Below are positions 22,193-35,870 of a stretch of DNA of 64,000 nt, piece by piece. The number at the start of each line of letters is the position of its first letter. Position 1 is the first letter of the stretch. Source of the DNA: Rhabdornis inornatus (lineage: Eukaryota; Chordata; Aves; Passeriformes; Rhabdornithidae); contig VWZS01003795.1 in the NCBI GenBank assembly GCA_013397075.1, positions 211,135 to 275,134 of the forward strand, in the 5' to 3' direction. Below the pieces are notes generated by a model that saw nothing but the letters and a program-made list of their open reading frames with translations, searched no databases and was not told the origin of the DNA. The translations under genes and the position numbers were made by a program.

Positions 22193-22634
22193 ATTGAGAA
22201 CAGCTGCTTTCTCTTTTAGAACATTTCTTTTGGGAAACAAGAACCAATTATATGGTGAGGGGCGTTGGCTATCCATGAGCTTACCATGGTAATGCAGGCT
22301 TTTTGAAGGAATATTAGAGCACTGCATCTTTGGTGTTAGAGAACAGGTAAAGATGAATGAAGAAACAATACATTCCAAATTCTAGTGAGCAGGAAGGTGA
22401 GCCTAGAAGTAATCATGCCCTCGGCTGTATTTTACCTCAGAGGACACATGGTGTTTCACCACCCATTTTTCCTTAGGCTACACTCACACACTACATTTTA
22501 CCTCAGCTTTGCCTTTTGATGTTTTTGACGTTTTTTGACGTTTGAAGTTTTCTTCTATTACAGAAGTAATTCAAGTCAATAGTCTGACTACATTGATTTC
22601 GTATTCTGCAATTTCAGTGATGGTGTCCATGGTA

Positions 22635-22721
22635 TTAGAATCATAGCATTGTGTGGTTTGGGTTGTAAGGGATCCTAAAGACCAACATCCCCAACCCCCC
22701 ACCATGGACAGGAACACTTTG
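22635..22721 (-). mobile_element. CR1 3'-end fragment
   Basis: The plus strand begins TAGAATCATAGCATTGTG, followed by GGTTTGGGTTGTAAGGGATCC and a CCAACCCCCCACCATGGACAG stretch. This is a mutated version of the usual CR1 3' terminal sequence in reverse orientation. Similarity fades after about 22720. Confidence 0.85.
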
Positions 22722-25700
22722 GGGAGTTTTCCCTGTTTATTGTTCATAAGGCCTAAACGTGCCTCAGAAAGGCATTGTAACCATCACATCATGCAAAACA
22801 TGTCTCTTGCTCTAAATGTCCAGGCAATACAGTCATCTTGTTCAAGCTCATGTAACTGCTTTTCAAGAGCAACTATAAGTTCTTACTCCTTTTGCTGACA
22901 CAGGCAGAATTTATTAGCACTCATCTGACCTGGTGTAGAAGACATTTTCATTCACTTGACATTTAATAACTTGTTATCTAACACTTTGCTTCTGTCCTCC
23001 TAGGTATCCCGTCAATTCTAAGCTTCCTTTATTCCTAATGGCATATATGGCACATAATTTTTTCCCAGCTGAATCTGTTTAAGTGGGGGGTCTCCATCTC
23101 CCTCTTCACAATGGATTTGTCTTTTCCTAAAGTGGACAGTCTTCATCCTGAGCTTATAACCCACACATTGCCACTGAGGAATTGCCACCAAAATTCAAAT
23201 CTCATCTTCAGATTTGAGGGTTTTCTGGAAAAATGTTTTTTCCTCATCTGTCTATTAAATGAAATTATTAAAATCACAAATATACTTTTTGCTTGCCCTG
23301 GTCTTTCATTAGACCTCATGTAGGCTCTTCACAGCTCCAAGGCTTGCTGCCGAGAGGTGGAACTGCAGTCCAGTTTTGTGCAAATAACTCTGGGCTTGCT
23401 CTAACAACACCTTTGTTTTTCAAAAGTGCTCCCTAAGTTGGCAGATGCTATTTGGTTACCCTCCATCAAGCACCTGACTCAGGCTTGCAGCCTGGAAAAT
23501 GTAACCTCATGTTAGGCTTTGTGGATTGCCTAAGAACTTGATATTCCTAAACTTCCGCAACCATCTCATGAGATCTCACAGTGGTGACATATAATTATTG
23601 CCATATAAAAAGGGAACACAAAATAAGAATTAAACACTGTCAAGCAGTGAGACCGCCATGCCTCTGAGATGTTAAAGAGAAGCTAAGTAATGGCACAGTG
23701 TTCGTCCTCCCCTGAAGATTACAGAGGACTCTTCCCTCCCATTCATCATGACATAACTTTCCTGCGGGGATTATAGCATTTGTTGACAAGGAAATGTAAT
23801 AGTAGGAAATTATCTGATGCATTTTGATATGTCTAAGTGATATCTAGCAGGTGGAAACATGAACAAAAGCCTCCACATATAAAAACAGAAGTCCCATGCT
23901 TGTCTTCTATTGACAACACTTTATAATTTATATTCTGCAAGGACAAAAAGTAGAAATGCCAAATCTAGGCCTCGGTAGAGAAAGCCAAGTCATATAGCTG
24001 GACAAAGGATGGACAGAATACTTAAGCAGTCAAGGAAGGGGAGTAGGGGTAACGTGTTGGGGAAAGTTTCAAGAAAAATGAGAAGGAAGAGAAAGAGAGA
24101 TCATGAGACATATCAAGGAAGGAAGGTAGATATACTGTTCTAGACTGGAAAAGACAAAGATGATGACCCTCAGTGAATTTAGGGAGTGTGGAAGCTGCCT
24201 GCTTCATCAATAAAAGATGTGAAATTACATCTGCATTCACAGTTCAAAGTTCTTTCCTGAAGGACTGTGGCAGGGCACCTCCCATACTCAGCACGTCCAC
24301 TACCAAGAGTGAATATTGGACAGCAGTTAGGTTTTTGTGCCCTTCCCAGCAATCTTCTTTTGCTTTCAGACTCTGGCTAAAGTTAGGACAGGACACAGAA
24401 CGCACAAACAGGTGTTTCCAGGCCTGGAAGTGGTTGACTATGAGATCCTGTTTTGGTTACAACAGATTCAATAGTGACGTCTACAGCATGCTTTGCATCT
24501 GAGCAGCGTGTTTATTGTTCATGGCATTGAGCACTGACATATCAGTGAAGCCCACATGAGATAGGACCACCTTTTGTTAAACAGACATGTTGGCATACAA
24601 TGACTTGCACCTTTCTCTGTTTAACCTCATAAGTGGCATGGTCACTGTACATCATCTTGCCTTGTAAAATGCAAATGACAAAATTCACTCTCATTCTAAT
24701 CTGTTTGAACACAAAGCAGACATGAGATCTGCTTAAAACAGCGTAACTCAGCTGTATCTTCTTCTTCCTCAAAAACCAGGAGGAATACTGAATGATTTAG
24801 GTGAATCTAGAAAAGTAATCAATGACATCTTTATGATAGGAAGAGTGCTTCATCCTTAACAGTTCTGAAATCCGGCTGCTACATACCTTGCTCAGCTTCT
24901 TTTTTCATCAAAACAGTCTTTACCCCTGTTGCAGACTATCACAAAGTGGTCTTTGATATGTGTATTAAAGTCATAAAGCTTGGTGCTGTCAACGTAGCAA
25001 GCTCAGTTACTTCAGGTCCATATTCAAGGCAGATTATGTAGATTTTTTTAATACTTCATATTCAGGCATAGTTGTAACCTGTTGCTACAGAATGAGTAAT
25101 TTTTTTCCCAGATTGGAACTTCATTTTATATTAAAACTTCAACATTGTAACTTTTCATTGAATCAGTCTTGAAGATGAATTTGATTAAGCAAACAAAATT
25201 TGAGCATGTAAAATAGTAGGCTTCTCCATAAGGAATGACATCATTGACTATGCATGATATAGTGGTGTGACGGCAGTCCCCCTCCCTCCAGACTCACAGG
25301 AATAGAGAAAGCTCTTTCCACTGCAGTAGGTGGGTGTCAGCTGACTTCCTGAAAGCAATCTGTCACCAGGTTTCCAGCAAAGAACTTTCCAGTACTCAGT
25401 AGTGCTGGTGTGCAACACAAAACCACCATGGGAAAAGCTGGCATCAAGCAGGGGCTATACCTGGTATTAGGGAAACCACCTGCACCTTCAGAGATACAGG
25501 AATGTCAAGAGTCCCTTGCAAGAGATGGTCTGTTTGCTTCTGCCTCAGAATTCCCATTAATGTTCCCACAATATTCAAGGTCTCAGGTATTCCCTCAAAT
25601 CAAGTGGCCACAGTTAAATACCACCTGTAAATTTGGGACTTCCACATTTTCACATTCAAACGGTTCCACCTTGAATCACACCATAGCACTTGCTCTTCTG

Positions 25701-26142
25701 GTCATCAGGCTAACTCTTCCTTTTTTAAAATTTTGACCTAACCTGGAAATGTTTTACCAAAATTAACAAAATTGTACAAGCATCCCAGGCTTTGCAAACA
25801 CGTGAATTTTTCTTGTCTAACAGCAAACTTTGTTGGGATGTATCCAATGTAGAACTTCTATAAATATAATTGCATGATTAAAACTACATAACTAGAGATT
25901 ATAACTCCAGTTCTTCAGAGGGATTAGCTTTCTCTTTGCAGACTCTGACTGTATGTCTTGGCATCACATCACAATTTGTTCACCCTGTTCATCAAGTTTT
26001 AAGCGCATAAAATGCTAAGCATATCTTTCCTGAAGTATGTGCATAAACCAAACCACAATGTCTGGCACCGCTCACATAAGGAGAGGCATCTCTTTGTGCT
26101 TCCAATGTGCACCCAATAGTATATGGGTATGTGTTTCACTCT

Positions 26143-26154
26143 GAAAGTGAAACT
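26143..26154 (+). promoter_or_regulatory. ISRE-like motif
   Basis: GAAAGTGAAACT matches the interferon-stimulated response element pattern GAAANNGAAACT exactly. One 12-mer in 64 kb is weak evidence by itself. A second, stronger match lies at 60121-60138. Confidence 0.3.
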
Positions 26155-26717
26155 AGACAGAATGCCATTTAAAGAATAAAGTGAGGTGACATCACTCCAT
26201 TTGCTTACTTGAATTAGAAGATTACGCACTGCATCTTCAAGTCTCAGCTGACCCGATTTGGATTTTAACCAACAAGTAAACAAGCCCTATTAACAACACT
26301 ATTCAACACTACTTCTAGCAAGATGCCAATAGGTTTATAGTCAAACAGTATTTCAGACCATCAGCACCCAGTCACTAATTTAAAAACTGACCTTTTGAAT
26401 TCACCACGTGGATGAGCCTGGGAAGTCAAAGGACAAGAAAAATCTTATAAAAAAGAAGAAAGTCAGCTGCCAAGGGTGCAATTGGATCAACTTCAGAGTA
26501 AGTCTGTAGAACAGAGTGGCATTTGCAAAGGCACTGAAGAGCTCTCATGGCATCAGGCTGGTGGTGGTGACAGAGCCATCTGTCCTGTCTTTTTTGCCCT
26601 TTCCTGTCTGCCATTAATTTTCCACAAAAGCTCCAAGCGACAGTCCCCTCATAGTGACCATACTTGGAAACAAGGTGTATGACAGGCAGGGGGAGAATGG
26701 CAATAATCTCTAAGAGC

Positions 26718-26882
26718 CCCCGTGTTACGGCTCGGGAAAAAATAGCTGAGAGTTTGCGAAGTAGCAAAGAAGGAGTGAAAACTGAGAAGATCTGCTGACA
26801 GGAGGATTGGGCAGGCACGCACCCCCTCGTTACTCTGGGCGCAGGAGCAGAGGCGTGCGCTCTTTGTGCACGCGCTGCCGGC
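26718..26882. promoter_or_regulatory. Isolated CpG cluster in the desert
   Basis: About a dozen CpGs fall within 165 bp, eight of them in 26818-26881, although the flanking kilobases have very few. The core contains GCGTGC and GCACGC as inverted arms around a 9-nt spacer (26853-26873). Isolated CpG clusters in gene deserts often mark enhancers or promoters of non-coding RNAs. No coding frame of note covers it. Confidence 0.4.
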
Positions 26883-27465
26883 AGTAAACAAGGGAGTATT
26901 TCTGGAGCAGCTGCCCCTGTAAGAGGAGAGGTGCCTGTTGCTGTCCTGAAAAGTTACACTTTTATAGTTGTGTGTATCTCATGCTTCTGAAACACTCTCA
27001 TTTCTGGCACAAAACATGCCAGGCTTTCAAACAGCAAACTGTTTCTTGGGGTTGAAGCCTGTGTTTAAAGATAAGGCATTTTGCTGAGCTGGATCTGTAA
27101 AACATAAGATTACATGCCATACGTCAGCATTTAACATGAATAACTATCGATCTAGTTTCTACCACAATATGTGAAAAAATTAATATTGTTTGCTTTATGT
27201 TCATATTGGTGCTGTTTATAGCAGCAGGCAAGTCTAGACATGCTTTACAGAGTGTAATTACACAAATTCCAATTTAGAGGTTTCATGCTAAAAATCATTC
27301 CTACTTCCAATACTCTCAGCTACTCTGTTCATCATTAGACTACCTTACAGTATTGCTACGTGCAATGCAGTCAGCACTTAGCCCACATCTATTCTCTCAC
27401 TTTTTCCTCTGGAAGGATATGTGCATTTGAGGGGTTTTGTTTTGATATCTTAAAAGTAATATGCA

Positions 27466-27499
27466 TGCACACACACAAACACACAGACACACTACACAT
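27466..27499. repeat. Imperfect (AC)n microsatellite
   Basis: An AC-dinucleotide-rich run with interruptions by AA and AG. Confidence 0.8.
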
Positions 27500-30400
27500 A
27501 ACTGAGTGTGTATGAAGTGAGCTGTGTGCTCAGAGACAAGACTATTCCATTTAGTGTTGGTGGGTAGTTACTGAGGGAAGTTGCACAGTCTGCCTTCTGT
27601 GGAGGATCTCACTCCTGTTATTGCTTAGACCCTTCCCATATCCAAAGACTGACTCCTGCAGTTTCTGCCATTAGGCTTCCTCCAAACTGGTTTTAAGACA
27701 GACATACCTTAGTGACTCTTGAAGATTTTGATCCCATGACTTATTGTGTGTGATTTATCCATGGAGGGAGTGAGACCTGGCTGTTCAATAAGACTGTGAC
27801 TGTACGCAATGATGGGTACTTCCCAAGCCCTCACTGCCATTCCAAGGAACTGTTCTCAGGACCCGGTAGGATAACTGAGCTCATATGATGAGCTCACTTT
27901 TTTATGAGACATTATTTCTGTTACTTGCAATTTGGCAGAACACAGTGATCTGCCTCCAAGAGATTTGTGTAGATATTCCTGATGACAGATAAGGCCTAGT
28001 GCTTCTTGGAATAAGTGACTTAAGTCTTGTTTTCTTCCTTTCTATCAAGAAAGGGAGGGAGATTTCTAACTTCTTTTATCCTGGCAATGGCTGTTTTTCT
28101 TACAGAACAGGAATCTTTGATTCCTCTTTCATTTCAACTTCTCAGATAGCCTCTGTTTAATAAAATAGGACATGATCTCCCTCTTATAAACATGGTTAAA
28201 CCAAGGCATCAAAACAGCTTATTTGTTCAGCAGCTCATTAAATCTATTTTTTGATGTCCTGGGTAATTTCTTCTGGCTTCTAGTTAGAGCTGGAGGTGCA
28301 AAGTTTCTGTAAGTTTGGAAGCCCCAGGAAATAGCATTCCTCCACAAGGTTTTTCAGGTTTTCTTGCAGCTATTCGCTTTCTAATAACTGAAGGTTATTA
28401 GAAAGCTGCTGTGGAAATACTCCTGTACCCTGAAGAAATTGTGACTGTGCTTGGCTAATGTTCAGGATTCACTCTGGTGAGAGTTTTTTTGCATGATCTT
28501 TATGCTTGTGAACCTGCTCAAAGTTTAGATCTGAATTCAAGCTTTGGAAGTGTTGAGATGTGCCATTTTCTTCACAGCTGATATCTGGGGATGCCAGGGA
28601 CTGGATAGCTTTGTAAGTAGCCTCCAATGGAAACAATTAAATTGCAGATGACTGCTCTGCCTGCGCTAAGGTAGACTGTGCTTTGAACCTTCTAATTTTT
28701 TTTACAGACACGTGACAGAAGTTCAAGGTAGAATCAGATCCAGGTAATGTGTTTGCTTCTGATTCTAGGCCAGAGTTGGTGCGACAGCAAAAAAGATATC
28801 TGGATGCACAGAACTGGCCAGAAAGATGTAGGCAGGTTTTGGGTTTATTGTCATATGGACAAGCATAGGCATGTTGCTCCTCATGTTCTGGACTATGTGC
28901 TGGCCATCAGCTGGGGTGAATCACCTTGGTTTCTGAAAGGATTCTTGATATTCTGGAGATTCCAGATTGTTTTGAGTGGCTCTCACCAGAGATGGAATGT
29001 GAATGTTCAAAGGAAATCTCTAAAGGATGATTTCTGGCGAGCATAATACTTGGATTTACTCTTCACCAAAGCAGCAGCCCACTGAAATCAAAGACATGGA
29101 GAGTTCACGGAGGTCCCGTAGCAGAACTCCTCACATGACTTTTGGCAAACTGAGAATTTGGGACAGTTTTGATCCAAGGAGCATTTGTAAAATTAATTCC
29201 TTAAACATTTTCCCTCAGATAGATGTGTGTGAGGGAACTCTGTTGCTTGATTGTAATCTCTAGGGCTCTATTTCTTTTCGTAGAATTAGAGCAGCAGATT
29301 AGACTAAGGGTGGTGGAAGTGCACAGTGAGAGGGTGAAGTTGCATTTGCATAAAATGAATGTAAACCTCTGGTCAAGGCTATCCATGTTCATAACATGTT
29401 CACTTCCTGAGCTGACCATTCAGTCGGAGGCAGCTGGAAGTACCTACATGGTTTGAGAAACCAAGAAATTGTGCTGAGTGCTGTGTATAACACATGCAGA
29501 ACCATAGCCCAGTAACTCTCGTGTACAAGTGAACTGGAAAGAGATTTAGACATCCCAGGTGGATACAGTGATGCACAAATACAAGCTCATGAACACATTG
29601 TTTCATGGCTATGTAATGGAATTTGTAGCTGTCTATTAATTGTCCAGCTGGACTACTTAAATGAACTGAATAACCAAATGAACCTATCTCGTGTTATAAA
29701 CTTTTTTCATCTGGACTTTTCTTTTTTTTTTTTCTCATTACATCCCTGCAATGTCATTGTGGCCGATTTTAGCTACCATTTTCCCCTTGAAGATATTCAC
29801 CAACATGGTGCCCTCAGTCTCTTGTAGTACAGAAAGTTGGGGCTGCAGGATTTCTCTCCAGGCTGAATGCTTTCCTGCCAATGATATCAAATTATAAATA
29901 GCTGCACTAATCTGTTTATCATCAGAAATAGCCAAAGAAAAATGCACAAATGTAAACATAAAAGGGTATTCTCATAATTTACATACTTGTCATGTTTCAC
30001 CGTAAATCAGTGTAAATACCAGAGTGCTTGCTCTTTTTGACACGACCTGGAGGCTAGTTTTGCCTGTTGACATCTTATCTTCTCACAAGATACTGTATAT
30101 TAGTAAAGTTAATTGACTAATCATTTTCATCACTGGAAGTGTAAGTAAATAATTCCATCTATTTCTACCTAGGCTTCTGTTTACGGTCTGAGGGTGCCAA
30201 GCATTTAGACTAAATGAAAATTTACTCTCTCGTAACCATGCACGGCATCCCCCATAACAAGCTGCAGAAACTCTCTGAAGCATTGCTGTTATGTTGTGGG
30301 GAATCCTGAGAATCTTAGGCTTAACTCACCATGCCGGCCAGCCTCCTGCAGTGGCAGCCAGGCAGAGGCTGGGACAGCAGGGGGATGAATCTGGGCAACC

Positions 30401-33400
30401 TGTGCTAGGCCACCGCCATCTGTCATTTTTAGGGAAAGAAGGCAGGTCTGAAAGTAATTAGTTATTGGTGGCTGGGAATGTGCATGGGATGATGTGGGAA
30501 CACGTGCTTCAGCTACAGGAGAGGAGCTGGAGGGTTATCTGGTAGCCCGTGGTTTACATTTTTTGACTGTCCCTGCATAATCAGCCATAACCATTTCGGT
30601 TCTTTCTGATTAAAGAAACCAGATTCCCTTCTCACTCAGTAGTGGGGAAAGGAAATTTTCTGCTGCTTCTTCCTTACATATCTTTGATATCTGGTGAATT
30701 AAAGAAAAATTTACTGTGAGTTAGCCTTTGCAGTATTTACGCATTTGGTGACAAGACTTCACTGGGAGTGAAAGTTAGTAGTCCTGAATTTTGCTTTAAC
30801 TTGTGATGAAGATTTTCTAGGTGATGTAGGGACAAGTTATTAAGTCACTAGCTCCCCATCTGTCCCACAGGAACACAGGTCCAGTTTCTTCTTTTGCAAC
30901 TGTACTTCAGAATTAGTTAGAGAATGTTTAATATTTCCAGAGTGCCCATATAGTGTGCTGTGTTCTGTTTCTCTCTTTGCGCAAAATTTAACTTTGTCTA
31001 TAGAAATGTCTCGGGTTTTCTTTGGACATTGTGCATTTGAAAATACAGCCTGGACACTGTCACTGATTCCTACCATGCTGACTTGTTTGTATGACTTGCT
31101 ACAGAAACTTTTCCCTTTACTCCTCTCCCTCCTATTTAGCAGAGAGTTGGGTCCTGTGCTGGCCTATGTGTTTTGCTGTTACCTTTGTGCTGGCTCTTTC
31201 TGATGTGACTTCTGCCTTCAAAGATACCACTTATGCTGGTGATTTTTGCCATGCGGCTACAACCACCTGGGCTGAGACCACCGACTCATTTTCCCTGCTG
31301 GGCTGCAGTCCAGAGAGGCAATGACTGCTTAGTGCTGCCAAGGCTGACCTCACTTGCACCTGGGATTTACAGGTGAAAGGCTTCCAGGAAATGCTGAGAC
31401 CAGGATGGTTTATTCCCTACCAGAATGTGCCAGCCTAGTTGCCCTTAGCAGCTTTGGCGTCAACCAAACTGGATCCCATCTTTTCATTAGGTCACAAGAA
31501 GTGATGACAGCTAATTACTTCTGCACAAAATGAGCAGGTATTTTAAATTCAAAAAGCTGAATGGCAGTTGAGAAAAGAACCTAACCATATGCTTAAGTAT
31601 TGCTATATACACCTGCATTTAAGGAAGGGCTCTTGAATAGGTAAGGACCTGGATGGTTAGTTAAATGCTTCTAGTAGTGAAGATTGTAGTGCACAGAGCC
31701 AGGGAATGTGCAACTTTGTGCTCTTATGTAAATGGTGCAAAACATTTTAAATGTTTAAAATGTATTTCACCAAATAAAAAAGCCACTTACACTTTAATTT
31801 AAAGAAACAATACTTCCGTGTATGTTATTTCACATCTATAGCTGTTCCTGTTTCCAAAAAGCTGTCATAATTATTCCCCAAATGAAGTTTTATTAACATC
31901 TTTGTGTGTTTATCTCATGGATGGTACTAATTTGTGTGACCTTCACCACTGGTCTTCTCACTGTAACATGCAAAAAACCTTTCATGTGGCTATGTCAAAA
32001 CACAGTCTTGTATACAAGTCATATTTATTTCAGATCAAGTTGTCCTCTGAGGAGCAGTGTGGCGTAAAAGGTACAGGGGAGGGAGTTAAATGGAACACTT
32101 CATAGGAGCTAATCTAGCAACTGGAACTGATGGGAACAGATAGGGTTGTGAAACATGAGCCTACAAGATGTCCACTGAGAGGTATCCATTCCACTTCGTC
32201 CTCCCAAGCCTTACTTCCCAGAGACATATGCTTCTTTTTTTTTTAAATCAATTCACGTGTTTATGAGAAAGAGCAGTACCACAGTGATTTCTTTTTAAAG
32301 GTATTTCTTGAAATCCCAGAAATCTTTCCAAGTAGGATTTCTAACAGCACTTCAGGCTGCTGATTTTCTGGGGCAGCATGTTGTGAATGGATCTCTAACT
32401 TTGATTTGATTCCCAGAGAAAACAAAACAACTTTTGCATATGTTTCCTCAGTGAAAAGAATTTTAATAATAAAAGTTAGAATTAGAATTGGTAACAGTTT
32501 ACATAATCCTTAGGGGTATAGGAGATGTTAAAGAGTAACAGCACCTTGGGCAAACCTTTCTGTAAAAGAACAGCACAGATTACTGCAGTTAATGAAAGAG
32601 ATGATATTTCAATGAAGGAAAATATCTGCAGATGAGCATGCACTGAAGGTTTCTAATTCTGAACATCTGAACTAATTCTATATTGGCCATTGAACACTGT
32701 ACCATACAAACACTTTGAACATCTGAACATTTTATGTATTGGGGATATCAGGTAGAAACACTTCTGTATTTTCTTCCTGGTCAAAATTCAAATTTTGAGA
32801 CTGGTGTAATCAGCCACCTCTAATAATTGGAAATAAGCTTTATTACTTTGTTAGTACCAGTGTAACTTTTTATCAAGCTCAGTATGAACACCCACTGCAG
32901 CACTGCCAGCCTAATTCAGGTTACTGAGCACCCTGCAGCTCCAGACACAGAGGACCCTGAATGTACTGGAAGGGGGAAAGTAGCCTCAGAAAGCAGACAG
33001 GACAAAGGAATTCCTCAGGCTGACAGAAAAGAAAATATTTTTACTTCAGAGTGCTGGAGAAAAAGGAGAAGGAATAGGAAAAAAAAAAAAGATAGTCCAT
33101 TGATGCAGCCATGAAAAACTGCAAACTTTTATGAGTGAAGACTAAGGGAAAAGCAGTTTCCTGGGATGCCATGAGGATTTAGTGAATCCCACACTCACCT
33201 GTGAGTAATGAGGCATTCCGGGCCGTCTGGTTGCATGGATCAGATTTTTCATTTTCTTGACCACTCAACTGGCTGGAAGATGTCTGTCGTGGTAGTGAGA
33301 AACCTTCTGAACCTAGTTTGGTCAAAAGCACCTCTGATATTTATGTTGCATCCTTCTCCTCATAATAATCTGATCTGATAATATCCCTGATTGCAACGAT

Positions 33401-35729
33401 AAGGGGAAGAAAGAAAGAGTATGGAAAAGGATATGATATGCCAGCAAAGGAATTTTCACTATGAAAAGCACTTCCATAAAATTCTTCTTTAGTGACTAAG
33501 TTGCTTCAGTGACTACAGGAGTAACAGGGGAACTGGATATACTGAGAAGTCTTAAATGCAAACTGGAGCCTTACTAGGGAAACTGGAGCTGTGGTTCCAA
33601 GCAGAACACTCACAGCTTGTACTAGTTTCAAACCCAGAATTACTGTTTCATTGACTGCATTCATAGCAAGGAAAGATGTTTAAGAACAAGTTGGGAAATT
33701 TCCTTTAAATCAGTAGCACTGTTCTCATCCTTCCACTAATGTTGCCATTCAATTAGACATGGAAGGGAAAAATAAGCATGGACTACTGTATGCTTTCACT
33801 TTTGTACAACAGATTTTAATCAACATACCCACAGTATATAAACATTATGTCAGCATATAGTTAGAAAATGGCAGATATGTAAAATAATTCAGATGCTCTT
33901 CTGCCTGACACAATCTTGGAAGTATATTAGTGTTTCCACCAAACAACATCTTACTACTATGATCATCTTTGCTTGGCAATACCATGGCCTTCCAAAATTA
34001 AATCTCTTGCTCTTTGAGTAGCAAATGTATATTATCAATAAAAATAGAAAGAGATGGAATCTTTCCTTTCATGCAAATTTTGGTATAATCTTAACAAGTG
34101 TGTCAGGATCATAACAGCTTTTCTGTAACTGCAACAGTACATGTGCTACATAGAATTAATTATCAAGAAGTGAACTGTGTGGGTGATTTCAGCCTGGAAA
34201 TAGCTAATCAAGATGTCTGCTGGTAGGTTGCCTTTGAACATGTAACCTACTTGACCTGTAACATAATGAGAATAACTATGAAGCATCAAGTGGCTACCCA
34301 GCAACTCTGGCTATTGTTTGGAGTTTATTTATGTTTAGGTAGTCTGGTACAAAACTCCAACATGCAATGCTTCCACCTGCCTGGTTGGTTTATTGTTGAC
34401 TCACAACTGTGATCAGGTTTAGCAAAAACGAGTTATTGTTTGTATGGTTTTTTAGTGAATTTGTCCAGAAAGCAGTTTGGGCCATTTAAGAAAGCAGTCC
34501 AAACCAAATTTCACACACCTGCCATTCTTCTCCCTGGACAAGAGGTAAAGAAGGGCTCACTGAGTACTGGAAGCACTGAATTCAGTCCTTCTCTACTTAA
34601 GGACTTGGGTAAATTATGGAGTTATGACTGGAGAGAATCTGTATCCCCACTCTCCAAGGGTTAATGTCCTGGCTATGGATCAGTATTGTGAGAACTACTT
34701 AACTGATCCCTCTCTTGTGCATTTTCAGTAAAATGACTCAGAAAAATTTTCCCTACTCCCAGAATTCTAAATAGTTAATTTCACCTTTTAGTAAGCAATT
34801 TAGCAGCATCAGTCTGGAGAGGTTTGGGGATACTTGTCCTTCCACTTTAACTAAGAATATGGAACCTGTTAGGTACATGTACATGGGAAAACTACACAGA
34901 CAGATGTAAGCCAAATATTGGAATTTAAAAAAACATTAATATTGTTTTTATCCAGTATTTAGAACGTTAATACCAGACCAAGTGGTTGAATAAACGGTCA
35001 GATGGATATTATCTAGAGAAGTCATTTATGCTTGGCAAAAGATTCTCATGGAGCCTTGGACTAATGGGTATTAAGTACAAGATTTGATCTTCCTGCCCCT
35101 GGACTGTCGTCACCACCAAATGTGTCAGTAACCTGAATAGTCAAGACTTTAATATACTCTGTATGTCTTGTTTAATTGTTTCTTGTTGCAGGGTCAAAAA
35201 CACTTACCAGGGGTTATTTCAGCTGAGCTATCAAAGCCCAGCTTAGTTTCCTTTCTCTGAACGTAACATGTGCAAACCAAGCAACTAAAAGATCATTTGA
35301 AAAATATATCTTTCTGGAACAGATACTATAGAAAGTATCTACTGATGCAGCTAAATTGGCAAATTACAGCTATGTCAGAGTTTACATTGTCTCTACCTTG
35401 TAGACTCTACTGTTGCTCCGTGGCAGCCTATAATAAATGCCATTTTTATAGGGTCATTTTTTCCCCAATTACTTATGCACAAATTATAATCATTTGGCTG
35501 GTCAACATAATTCTTAGCTGTGCTACAGCAGGGAAAACACCAAAGAGAGTTGCCCCAACTGAGAACAGCACCATGGCTTCATCAAATCTCATCTGCAGTA
35601 CACTGATTAAGAAAGGATCTGTTATACTGGAAAGGTGTTTACAGTCAAAATGAATGAAACAGGATATGGATAATTGGGAGGGCCATATTACTGGAAAAGA
35701 AACATGGAACAAGCTCCTAATTCCATGTG

Positions 35730-35870
35730 AAGCTAATTAGGTGGCCTGTCACTTTAATAAGATGTTTGGGCTCACAGAATCTGCTTTGTTGAGGGTGTCT
35801 CTTCTTTAATTGGCCTGTCAATTACAATTTGTCATGAAATGCTGCAAACTCCTTAGGGCCTGTTTTCAAT
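35730..35870. promoter_or_regulatory. Candidate conserved regulatory block with duplicated GGCCTGTCA
   Basis: The 9-mer GGCCTGTCA occurs at 35743-35751 and again at 35812-35820. Each copy sits beside homeodomain-type cores (GCTAATTAGG, TTTAATTGG, CAATTACAAT), and CpG is absent. Density of such motifs is typical of vertebrate conserved non-coding elements, but conservation cannot be judged from one sequence. Confidence 0.25.

Larger units (their letters stand above)
21061..26717. other. Intergenic DNA with two short CR1 tails
   Basis: No gene was recognised. Two CR1 3' fragments are annotated separately. A triple imperfect tandem of TTTTTGACG lies at about 22521-22544. A perfect ISRE-like site is at 26143-26154. 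The remainder is AT-leaning with only short open frames. Confidence 0.55.
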
